Below, piece by piece: positions 1 to 5,078 of a stretch of 5,078 nt of DNA. The notes under the pieces are model-generated. The model did not search any database. It was given only the letters and a program-made list of their open reading frames with translations, and was not told the DNA's origin. The DNA comes from Bryobacterales bacterium (lineage in GTDB: Bacteria > Acidobacteriota > Terriglobia > Bryobacterales > Bryobacteraceae), in the NCBI GenBank assembly GCA_003132865.1, contig PKYZ01000233.1, positions 1-5,078 of the forward strand, read 5' to 3'. The stretch's first letter is position 1. Each line of letters opens with the position of its first letter. A program made the translations under genes and the position numbers.

Positions 1-2129
1 AGACCGTCGGCGATCTCGACCTTCTGGTCACCGGTCCCGACGCCACCGCCGCGCTCGACCGCTTCGTCGAGAGCGTGCGCAGCGAAACGCCGCCGCTGGC
101 GCGCATTGAAGAGATGCTGGTGGCGGAGATCGATCCGTTGGGCGAGCGGGATTTTGCGATTCGCGAAAGCCAGGCGCAGGAGGGCGAGTTCGTGCTGGTA
201 TCGCCGGACGTGGCCACCTGCCCCGACTGCTACCGCGATTTCACCGATCCGGCCAACCGGCGCTATGGCTACGCGTTCACCAACTGCACCAATTGCGGCC
301 CGCGCTACACCATCATTCGCGACATTCCGTACGACCGGCCGAACACCACCATGGCAGGCTTTCGCATGTGCGCAGCTTGCCAGGCGGAATATGACGATCC
401 GGGCAACCGGCGTTTTCATGCGCAGCCCAACGCGTGCGCGGAATGCGGGCCGCAATTGTCCGCGCCGATCGCCGAAGCGCAGCGGCGTCTGAGCGAAGGC
501 GCGATCGTAGCGATCCGGGGTCTGGGCGGGTTCCACCTGGCGTGCGATCCGCGCAACGATGGGGCGATGCGGCTGCTGCGCGAGCGAAAGCGCCGAAGCG
601 ATAAGCCTTTCGCGTTGATGGCGCGCGATCTGGCCGCGGTGGAGGCGTTCTGCGCGGTGTCGGACGACGATCGCCGGGCGCTCGCCGGCCCGCGGCGGCC
701 GATCGTGATCCTGCCGCGGCGGGCGGATTCGGGCATTTCCGCGGCGGTCGCGCCCGGCAACAACACCATCGGCGTGATGCTGCCCTACACGCCCTTGCAT
801 CATCTGCTGTTCGCGGGCGCGCCCTACGATGCGCTGGTGATGACCAGTGGGAACCTGAGCGAGGAGCCCATCGTGACCTCGAACGAGGAGGCCCGGGAAC
901 GGCTGCGCCCGCTGGCCGACTGGTTTCTGCTGCACAATCGCGATATCTACATGCGCGCGGACGATTCGGTGGTGCGCACATTCGAAGGTGTGGAACGCGT
1001 GCTGCGCCGGTCGCGCGGATTCGTGCCGCACGCCATCGATTTGGGCATGGACGTCGCCGAGATTCTGGCTTGCGGCGCCGAGTTGAAGAATACCTTCTGT
1101 CTCAGCAAGGGGCGTTACGCGGTGCTGAGCCAGCACATCGGCGACATGGAGAATTACGAGACGCTGGTCTTCTTCGAAGAGACGCTGGCCAATCTGAAAA
1201 AGCTCTTCCGGGTGGAGCCGCGGGCCGTGGCGCACGATTTGCATCCGCTGTACCTGAGCACGCAATACGCGCTGCGCGTGCCGGACCTGGAGAAGATCGG
1301 CGTGCAGCACCATCACGCGCACGTGGCCAGTTGCATGGCCGAGAACGGACTGCGCGGCAAGGTGATCGGAGTGGCGCTGGACGGCACCGGCTACGGGACC
1401 GACGGCCAGATCTGGGGCGGGGAATTCCTGGTGGCGGACTACGGCGGCTTCGAGCGGCGCGCGCACCTGCGCTATGTGCCGCTGGCGGGCGGCGATGCGG
1501 CGGTGCGGCAGCCATGGCGGCCGGCGCTCAGTTACCTCGCCGACACATTCGGGCCGGCTGCCGAATTTCCGGAACTGGCGATTTGGCGGGAGGTTCCCGA
1601 GAGCCAGCGGAAGGTGGTGCGCAGCATGATCGCACACCGCGTGAACACCATCGACACGTCATCGTGCGGCCGGCTGTTCGATGCGGTGGCCTCGCTCGTC
1701 GGGCTGCGCCAGCAGATTAACTTCGAGGGTCAGGCGGCCATCGAACTGGAGACGATCGCGGCGGATGGCGTGGCGGACGGCTACCCGTTCGCGCTCGATG
1801 CGGACACTGTTGACTTTCGGCCGGCGATCGAACGCATCGTCGCGGAGGTGCGGGCAGGCACCCCGGCGCCGGCGATCGCGGCGCGGTTTCACAATACGGT
1901 GGCGGAGGCAATCGTGGAAGTTTGCCGGCGTTTGCGCACGGAAGAGAAGCTGAACAGGGTGTGCCTAAGTGGCGGGACGTTTCAGAATATGAAGCTGCTG
2001 GCCCGTACGCTGGCGGGTTTGCGGCGGCTGGAATTCCAGGTCTTCATGCACGCGCATGTGCCGCCGAACGATGGCGGCATCGCGCTGGGACAGGCGGTGG
2101 TGGCGACCGAAATACTACGGCGCAGGTGA
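1..2129 (+). CDS. hypF: Carbamoyltransferase HypF ([NiFe]-hydrogenase maturation), 5'-truncated by the window
   Basis: HypF uses carbamoyl phosphate and ATP to carbamoylate the C-terminal Cys of HypE, the first step in making the CN ligands of the [NiFe]-hydrogenase centre, in the cytoplasm. The frame is already open at base 3, and 24 codons before the first GTG (75) look like the end of the acylphosphatase domain. The true start is therefore upstream, and I estimate about 50 residues are missing. Counting from the codon at 75: two zinc-finger-like units with Cys pairs at 49/52, 71/74, 99/102 and 121/124; a YrdC/Sua5-like domain about 133-320 with the KRRSDKPFALM and TSGNLSEEP motifs; a Kae1-like domain about 328-684 with AHDLHPLYLST (386-396), the metal-ligand HHHAH (412-416), DGTGYGTDG (436-444), SCGRLFDA, LSGGTFQN (631-638) and PPNDGGIALGQ (663-673). 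All HypF motifs seen are intact and the C-terminus is complete. No other hyp gene lies in the window. Confidence 0.97.
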   Translation, partial: TVGDLDLLVTGPDATAALDRFVESVRSETPPLARIEEMLVAEIDPLGERDFAIRESQAQEGEFVLVSPDVATCPDCYRDFTDPANRRYGYAFTNCTNCGPRYTIIRDIPYDRPNTTMAGFRMCAACQAEYDDPGNRRFHAQPNACAECGPQLSAPIAEAQRRLSEGAIVAIRGLGGFHLACDPRNDGAMRLLRERKRRSDKPFALMARDLAAVEAFCAVSDDDRRALAGPRRPIVILPRRADSGISAAVAPGNNTIGVMLPYTPLHHLLFAGAPYDALVMTSGNLSEEPIVTSNEEARERLRPLADWFLLHNRDIYMRADDSVVRTFEGVERVLRRSRGFVPHAIDLGMDVAEILACGAELKNTFCLSKGRYAVLSQHIGDMENYETLVFFEETLANLKKLFRVEPRAVAHDLHPLYLSTQYALRVPDLEKIGVQHHHAHVASCMAENGLRGKVIGVALDGTGYGTDGQIWGGEFLVADYGGFERRAHLRYVPLAGGDAAVRQPWRPALSYLADTFGPAAEFPELAIWREVPESQRKVVRSMIAHRVNTIDTSSCGRLFDAVASLVGLRQQINFEGQAAIELETIAADGVADGYPFALDADTVDFRPAIERIVAEVRAGTPAPAIAARFHNTVAEAIVEVCRRLRTEEKLNRVCLSGGTFQNMKLLARTLAGLRRLEFQVFMHAHVPPNDGGIALGQAVVATEILRRR

Positions 2130-2579
2130 TTAGGGCATCTTCGCCGAATCGTCGAAGGACACGTCGATTTCGACGGTCTTGCCTGCGTCGATGTTTATCG
2201 GCCCGGGTTTCGGGGGCTCTTTGGTGTACATGCCCAGGGAAGAGCCGGACGGCGGCGGGCCGGATGCGCCATCGTAGCCTCCGGTGGGGTCGTAAACAGT
2301 GGCGACGTAAACCGGCGAGCCGGCGATGTCGGAAAACGTAACCGTTCCATTCTTGTCCGCCGTCATCTGCGTTCCGGTGGGCATCGCGTTGCCCTGGGCA
2401 AAGTCTGGCGAATCGAACAGGAATACCTGGATTTTGTGTTTGTCGTCGACTGTTCCGGACCCGGCATAGTGCACGGTCACTTTGAGGGTGCGGGTGGCGG
2501 CCTTGTCCTGCGCTTTTCCGAATTGGAATCCGGACGCCAGGATCAACAGGCCTGCGGCGAGGTAAAAACTCTTCTTCAT
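2130..2579 (-). CDS. Small secreted protein of unknown function, possible beta-sandwich (DUF2141-like)
   Basis: This 149-residue protein has a clear Sec signal peptide: a Lys-Lys N-terminus, a hydrophobic core at residues 5-18 and a likely cleavage after GKA (residue 23). The mature part has no cysteine. It alternates short beta-like stretches (LKVTVHYAG 32-40, IQVFLFDSPDF 50-60, VYVATVYDP 90-98, KTVEIDVSFDD 134-144) with a Gly/Pro/Ser-rich loop (about 100-128). The order of a strand with VFLFDSPDF, a strand before YDP and a closing strand recalls DUF2141 or transthyretin-like beta sandwiches. I infer this from pattern only, and the function is unknown. The ATG at 2577-2579 is supported by an AAGGAG ribosome binding site 9 bases upstream. 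The gene converges on hypF with no base between the stops. It follows the upstream minus-strand gene after 93 bases, so it may have its own promoter, but I could not find a convincing -35/-10 pair. Confidence 0.85.
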   Translation of the reverse strand: MKKSFYLAAGLLILASGFQFGKAQDKAATRTLKVTVHYAGSGTVDDKHKIQVFLFDSPDFAQGNAMPTGTQMTADKNGTVTFSDIAGSPVYVATVYDPTGGYDGASGPPPSGSSLGMYTKEPPKPGPINIDAGKTVEIDVSFDDSAKMP

Positions 2580-2588
2580 TGCGCTGGT

Positions 2589-2594
2589 CTCCTT
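2589..2594 (-). promoter_or_regulatory. Ribosome binding site of the secreted-protein gene
   Basis: The minus strand reads AAGGAG here, followed by 9 bases and then the ATG at 2579-2577. This near-consensus Shine-Dalgarno fixes the start so that the complete signal peptide is included. Confidence 0.75.
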
Positions 2595-2645
2595 GTGGGG
2601 GTAAACGTTGAAATGGGCGATATTGTTCCCAGGATCTCACAAATT

Positions 2646-2665
2646 GGGCGGGGTGGGTTGGGGGG
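2646..2665 (+). other. Four-run G tract (G-quadruplex-capable); C-rich, G-poor in the minus-strand transcript
   Basis: The plus strand carries G runs of 3, 4, 3 and 6 separated by loops of 1, 1 and 2 bases, which fits the classical intramolecular quadruplex pattern with very short loops. It begins 7 bases past the stop codon of the 94-residue gene (reading the minus strand), inside the only intergenic gap between the two minus-strand transcription blocks. On the minus strand, 2641-2666 holds 16 C and 2 G by hand count, the composition expected of a Rho utilisation site. A regulatory or termination role is inferred from composition and position only. Confidence 0.5.
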
Positions 2666-2672
2666 CGAGATT

Positions 2673-2957
2673 CTATCGACCGCGGCTCGAACGTTGCCGG
2701 GCCTCGCGCTGGCGGCGCAGTCGCTTGTTGTTTTCTACCCAAGCGCGATAGCGGTCGACAGTGGCCTGCACTTCGGGAGACACTGACGAATACTCCCGGA
2801 CGCCAACAAGGACTTCTCCGACCAGGCGGGCATCCTCTTCTTCCAGGCTGGCGAGATGTTCTTTCTTCCTTTCCTCAGGTATGCCGGTGAACTGTGCCAA
2901 GGCCGCAATCACGTTTCCATCGTGCGGCGTTAGCCTGAGCATGCTCACAGTTGCCAT
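2673..2957 (-). CDS. Small charged helical protein, unknown function (third gene of the nitrilase cassette)
   Basis: I do not recognise this 94-residue protein. It looks mostly alpha-helical: LTPHDGNVIAALAQFTGIP (9-27), a highly charged stretch EERKKEHLASLEEEDARL (28-45), another helix about 60-76, and a strongly basic tail (residues 78-94, 9 Arg/Lys of 17) that could contact nucleic acid or an acidic partner. No signal peptide, membrane segment or cysteine is present. Its start lies 15 bases after the stop of the nitrilase-like gene, so the two are probably co-transcribed. The start is uncertain: a GGAG at 2962-2959 lies only 1 base before the ATG at 2957 but 10 bases before an in-frame GTG at 2948-2946, which would give 91 residues. 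The ATG is kept as the default. It ends with TAG, followed by the C-rich stretch. Confidence 0.7.
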   Translation of the reverse strand: MATVSMLRLTPHDGNVIAALAQFTGIPEERKKEHLASLEEEDARLVGEVLVGVREYSSVSPEVQATVDRYRAWVENNKRLRRQREARQRSSRGR

Positions 2958-2972
2958 ACTCCAAGTCTACAG

Positions 2973-4256
2973 CTATTTGCGTCTGGCCGCAGCGCTGATT
3001 GGATGCACCCCTGAAAGGATCGGGAAGGCCGCACTACCGTCGTCTCCTCGTCCGTCGGCCGTGAACTCCTCGCGGTAACGGGTTGATAGCGAGACGGCGA
3101 CAGCATCGTTTTCTGGGGGGAGTTCTATTTCTGTCGCACCGTTGAAGCGATCCTTCCAAAGCGCCACTACACGGGAGCGGCTGAGTCCCGTCTGGGGGCG
3201 GCTGAGTCGGGCCATGCCGAAACTCGTGCGCGAGAGAACTGAGCAACCGGGGTCATCGGCCAGAACTGTCGCGTAACGCGCGGCCCATCGCTCTTTGGTT
3301 TGGGGACCGTCCATCAGCAGGGCGATGACGAGATTCGGGCCGACGGAGCGAACAATGTTCGCCACCGGGTCGGGCCGTGCCAGGTCTTCACAGACGAGCG
3401 CACACATCACCAGATCCTCGCTCATCGAAATAAAGTTCAGACACCGGTCGGTGCAGTCAATGTACTCCCACCATTCGCGGTACGGTGAAAGGACACCTCC
3501 CAAGCCGTATTGGATGACTTGGCCTTCGTCCAGTTTCCATGGGTGGTGTTTCCTTTGGGAGACATCTTTAAGCGATGGAAACGAGAGCCTCACTTCGTTC
3601 GTTCCTCGCCGGCCATTGGTTTCGCTACGGCCCACGCCGGCGACAAGGAAACACTCTGGAGGGAGGCCCTTCCGAAGGGCGCGAAACTGCTCATCCGTGA
3701 TCGACAGCTCCGGCAGGACAACTCCGTCGATTCTGCCGAGCTTGCGCTTGCCGTCGGCGTGCAAGGCTTCGACGAATGCGGTCAGATTCTCGGGCTGGAT
3801 TTGAGGGTCATGAGTAAAGGTGAAGAAACCGAAATCCTTGGGCAACCGGGCTGCCGCGTCTGCGGTCTCGTGAAATTGATCGACCAGCACTTCAAATGGC
3901 CAGGGGATCAACAGCAGGTTCATCGAGTCGCTTTGAAGAAACGGGCTGGACTGCCATCGGGGCGTAACCTCACTGGCGTCGCAAAGGGACAAGTGTAGTG
4001 ACAGCGACCGCTCGGTCAAACCGTTCTGGGGTGTGTGCATTCGCGGAAGCACTCGTAACCGAGATCGATCGATGTTGACACATAGTGTGCCTAACTCCGT
4101 CAAGAAGCCATAGGCAGAATCCAGGAAGTGGTCGGACTGGTCAACCGCCTGATCTCTGGGGGCACCCACCCCGTCGCAGGCTTCGTCTGCAACCGCGACA
4201 AGCTTCATGAGTGCCTCGCAGAGTGCACGTCGGTCTCGCGTCTTATTGAGCGGCAC
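2973..4256 (-). CDS. Nitrilase-superfamily (carbon-nitrogen hydrolase-like) protein with an extra N-terminal region
   Basis: The protein has 427 residues from a GTG at 4256. Residues about 112-395 look like a divergent nitrilase fold with the Glu-Lys-Cys triad apparently kept: E183 in DGVVLPELS, K236 in QRKHHPW, and C289 in CALVCEDL, followed by a Gly-Pro-Asn-Leu-Val strand and RWAARYATVLADD. Members of this superfamily hydrolyse or form amide or nitrile C-N bonds; the substrate here cannot be read. Residues 1-110 are an extra region not found in ordinary nitrilases: a helical part with VAVADEACDGVG (20-31), then a conserved-looking block LRVLPRMHTPQNGLTERSLS (67-86). There is no signal peptide or membrane segment. 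Base composition looks lower in GC than hypF. The start is doubtful: GTG 4256 has no good ribosome binding site, ATG 4208 has GAGG 5 bases upstream, and the frame stays open and protein-like upstream of GTG as far as a TAG at 4323. The true protein may therefore extend into the upstream gene. A standalone relative of the nitrilase domains in defence reverse transcriptases is possible; a metabolic amidase is the alternative. Confidence 0.82.
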   Translation of the reverse strand: MPLNKTRDRRALCEALMKLVAVADEACDGVGAPRDQAVDQSDHFLDSAYGFLTELGTLCVNIDRSRLRVLPRMHTPQNGLTERSLSLHLSLCDASEVTPRWQSSPFLQSDSMNLLLIPWPFEVLVDQFHETADAAARLPKDFGFFTFTHDPQIQPENLTAFVEALHADGKRKLGRIDGVVLPELSITDEQFRALRKGLPPECFLVAGVGRSETNGRRGTNEVRLSFPSLKDVSQRKHHPWKLDEGQVIQYGLGGVLSPYREWWEYIDCTDRCLNFISMSEDLVMCALVCEDLARPDPVANIVRSVGPNLVIALLMDGPQTKERWAARYATVLADDPGCSVLSRTSFGMARLSRPQTGLSRSRVVALWKDRFNGATEIELPPENDAVAVSLSTRYREEFTADGRGDDGSAAFPILSGVHPISAAARRK

Positions 4257-4325
4257 CTCAAATGACTGGCAAACCGTCTGCCACTCTCCGGCGAGGGCAT
4301 TATTAAAAGATCCGAGTGTCTGCTA
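4257..4325 (-). other. In-frame TAG and open junction between the WPPD protein and the nitrilase-like protein
   Basis: The TAG ending the 79-residue gene (4325-4323) is in the same reading frame as the nitrilase-like gene. The 22 codons after it, before the GTG at 4256, contain no other stop and no ATG, GTG or TTG start. They encode a normal-looking, partly helical peptide (including NNALAGEWQTVCQSFE) that runs smoothly into the nitrilase-like protein. The codon after TAG is CAG. Read through, the product would have 79 residues, the stop position, 22 residues and then 427 residues, about 529 in all. This suggests a formerly continuous gene, although an independent two-gene arrangement cannot be excluded. 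Confidence 0.6.
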
Positions 4326-4562
4326 GCCTTTCCGCCATTTCCCGCCCAGTGTTCGCACGCTGCCCGTCCAAGCATCCAAGGCGTCATCCTGGCGGGGCTC
4401 AGGCGGCCAATCGCGAAGAAGCCGCGCGTAAGCGCCGGTCCGCTTGAGCAGTGCCAGGCACAGAGCGAAACAGTCGGGCGGCCAATATGGAAACCGCCTA
4501 TCTGTGTGTAATTGCGGCAGAATCCCGACAAGAAACTCGCCAATTGTGGCCTCAGCCGCCAT
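4323..4562 (-). CDS. Small helical WPPD-motif protein, possibly the N-terminal part of the nitrilase-like protein
   Basis: This 79-residue protein is not assigned to a family. It looks helical, with an amphipathic start (IGEFLVGILPQL, 7-18), then FPYWPPDCFALCLALLKRTGAYARLL (24-49), a second WPP at 52-54, and DDALDAWTGSVRTLGGKWRKG (59-79). Trp, Pro and Leu spacing is far more protein-like than the competing frames. The start is well supported: a GAGGAG sits 5 bases before the ATG at 4562, and it lies directly after the aspartate-kinase stop, with 12 bases between the genes, so translation is probably coupled. There is no signal peptide. The gene ends at a TAG that is in frame with the nitrilase-like gene downstream. 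It could be a genuine small partner protein, or the N-terminal domain of one larger protein broken by an amber codon. Confidence 0.68.
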   Translation of the reverse strand: MAAEATIGEFLVGILPQLHTDRRFPYWPPDCFALCLALLKRTGAYARLLRDWPPEPRQDDALDAWTGSVRTLGGKWRKG

Positions 4563-4567
4563 GATTG

Positions 4568-4573
4568 CTCCTC
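4568..4573 (-). promoter_or_regulatory. Ribosome binding site of the WPPD-motif gene
   Basis: The minus strand reads GAGGAG, 5 bases before the ATG at 4562 and one base after the TGA of the aspartate-kinase gene. It decides the start of the small gene and suggests that its translation follows termination on the kinase gene. Confidence 0.7.
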
Positions 4574-4574
4574 G

Positions 4575-5078
4575 TCACTGCCCCATGCCGCACTCCGCAT
4601 GTACGGCGCGCACCGCCTTCTCCAACCCGTCGCGGCTGACCACGATGGCGATGGTCAGCTCGCTCGATCCCTGCGCGATGGCGATGATATTCACTTTTTC
4701 GCGCGAGATGGCGGTGAAGATGCGCCCGGCGATGCCCGGCTTGCCTTGCATGCCTTCGCCGACGACGGCCAGCAGGCCCACCTTCTCATCCACCTGGATG
4801 GGATACACGTAGTTGTGGGCCAACTCTAGCGCCAGGGCGGATTCCAGAGCCTGGCGGCTCTTCGCCAATTCCTCCGTGCGCACCAGGAAGCAGAAGTTCT
4901 GGCGGTAGCTGGAGCTGGAGAAGACCAGCACCTCTACGTTGGCGCGGTCGAGCGCATCGAGCGCGCGGGCCATCACGTGCGCGCCGCTCAACTCGGGGCT
5001 GGCTGGCTCAAGCGAGATGAGCGCCACCTGCGCGAGCGAGGTCACGGCACGCGCGCCCGTCGTGGCGCCGATGGACGG
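4575..5078 (-). CDS. Aspartate kinase, C-terminal ACT domains (5' part beyond the window)
   Basis: Aspartate kinase phosphorylates L-aspartate to aspartyl-4-phosphate, opening lysine, threonine, methionine and diaminopimelate synthesis; its C-terminal ACT domains bind the feedback amino acids. Only the last 167 residues are visible, and the frame is open to the window edge, so no start can be given; the GTG at 5045 is internal. Counting from that codon, the first ACT domain spans about 6-70 (VALISLE, then FSSSSYRQNFCFLV) and the second about 88-153 (VGLLAVVGEGM, GKPGIAGRIF, VNIIAIAQGSSELTIAIVV, AVRAVHAECGM). AQGSSE (124-129) and the VVGEGM start resemble the ThrA/LysC-III branch. The protein stops just after the second ACT domain, so no homoserine dehydrogenase is fused and the enzyme is monofunctional. 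Which amino acid inhibits it cannot be told from this part. The WPPD gene follows after 12 bases on the same strand. Confidence 0.93.
   Translation of the reverse strand, partial: PSIGATTGARAVTSLAQVALISLEPASPELSGAHVMARALDALDRANVEVLVFSSSSYRQNFCFLVRTEELAKSRQALESALALELAHNYVYPIQVDEKVGLLAVVGEGMQGKPGIAGRIFTAISREKVNIIAIAQGSSELTIAIVVSRDGLEKAVRAVHAECGMGQ

Noticed and set aside
2139..2160. Short inverted repeat (CTTCG and CGAAG) near the hypF end as a possible terminator
   Set aside because: The stem is only 5 bp, it lies within the C-terminal codons of the secreted-protein gene, and no U tract follows on either strand.
2580..2672. Promoter for the secreted-protein gene
   Set aside because: TTGTGA and CAATAT are present on the minus strand but only 11 bases apart, too close for a sigma-70 promoter. 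No other pair was convincing.
2044..2742. 232-codon minus-strand frame across the hypF end, the secreted-protein gene and the 94-residue gene
   Set aside because: It overlaps three better-supported genes, is very rich in Arg and Pro, and shows no motif. It is a shadow typical of GC-rich DNA.
3295..3998. Long plus-strand frames opposite the nitrilase-like gene
   Set aside because: They lie antisense to a gene with recognisable catalytic motifs and contain no motif of their own.
4317..4325. Programmed stop-codon readthrough signal after TAG
   Set aside because: The bases after TAG are CAGACA, which do not match the CARYYA readthrough context, and no obvious stem-loop follows. Readthrough is therefore not claimed as a feature.
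2973..4562. Reverse-transcriptase domain, as expected for a DRT1-like defence protein
   Set aside because: No YxDD palm motif or other reverse-transcriptase block occurs in any plausible frame of the cassette.
4205..4600. 131-codon minus-strand frame overlapping the aspartate-kinase end and the WPPD gene, whose TGA overlaps ATG 4208 as ATGA
   Set aside because: Its composition is rich in Ser, Arg, His, Cys and Trp, and it starts inside the kinase gene without a clear ribosome binding site. The frame at 4562-4323 is much more protein-like and has an excellent ribosome binding site. The ATGA overlap is probably coincidence.
1..5078. CRISPR array, tRNA, rRNA, insertion sequence or attachment site
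   Set aside because: No regularly spaced repeats, tRNA-like cloverleaf, rRNA sequence, transposase motif or flanking direct repeats were seen on reading both strands.

Overview
The window is GC-rich and gene-dense. It probably comes from a free-living Gram-negative-type bacterium. An acidobacterial (Bryobacter/Solibacter-like) source is my best guess, because the small secreted protein at 2130-2579 resembles proteins I remember from that group. This is recollection, not a search result. One hand-counted 60-base stretch in hypF (661-720) holds 49 G/C, and one in the nitrilase-like gene (3421-3480) holds 31, so the central cassette looks compositionally distinct from the housekeeping flanks.

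Layout: (1) 1-2129, plus strand: most of hypF, the carbamoyltransferase that starts CN-ligand synthesis for [NiFe]-hydrogenase. Its N-terminus lies before the window. (2) 2130-2579, minus strand: a small protein with a signal peptide, convergent with hypF with no intergenic base. (3) 2580-2672: a short intergenic gap with a four-run G tract on the plus strand, which is C-rich and G-poor in the minus-strand transcript. (4) 2673-4562, minus strand: three closely packed genes of uncertain function: a 79-residue helical protein with a WPPD motif, a 427-residue nitrilase-superfamily protein keeping the Glu-Lys-Cys triad behind an unusual N-terminal region, and a 94-residue charged protein. (5) 4575-5078, minus strand: the C-terminal ACT domains of an aspartate kinase, running off the window end.

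The minus-strand genes from the aspartate kinase to the 94-residue protein are spaced 12, 66 and 15 bases apart, so they may share one transcript. The most notable point is that the 79-residue gene and the nitrilase-like gene lie in the same reading frame, separated by a single TAG at 4323-4325. The frame stays open and protein-like on both sides. They may be a recently split gene, an amber-interrupted gene, or two coupled genes. Standalone nitrilase-like proteins with extra N-terminal regions make a bacterial conflict (defence) role conceivable, because nitrilase domains are fused to some defence reverse transcriptases. No reverse transcriptase or other defence effector is visible here, so that remains a hypothesis.
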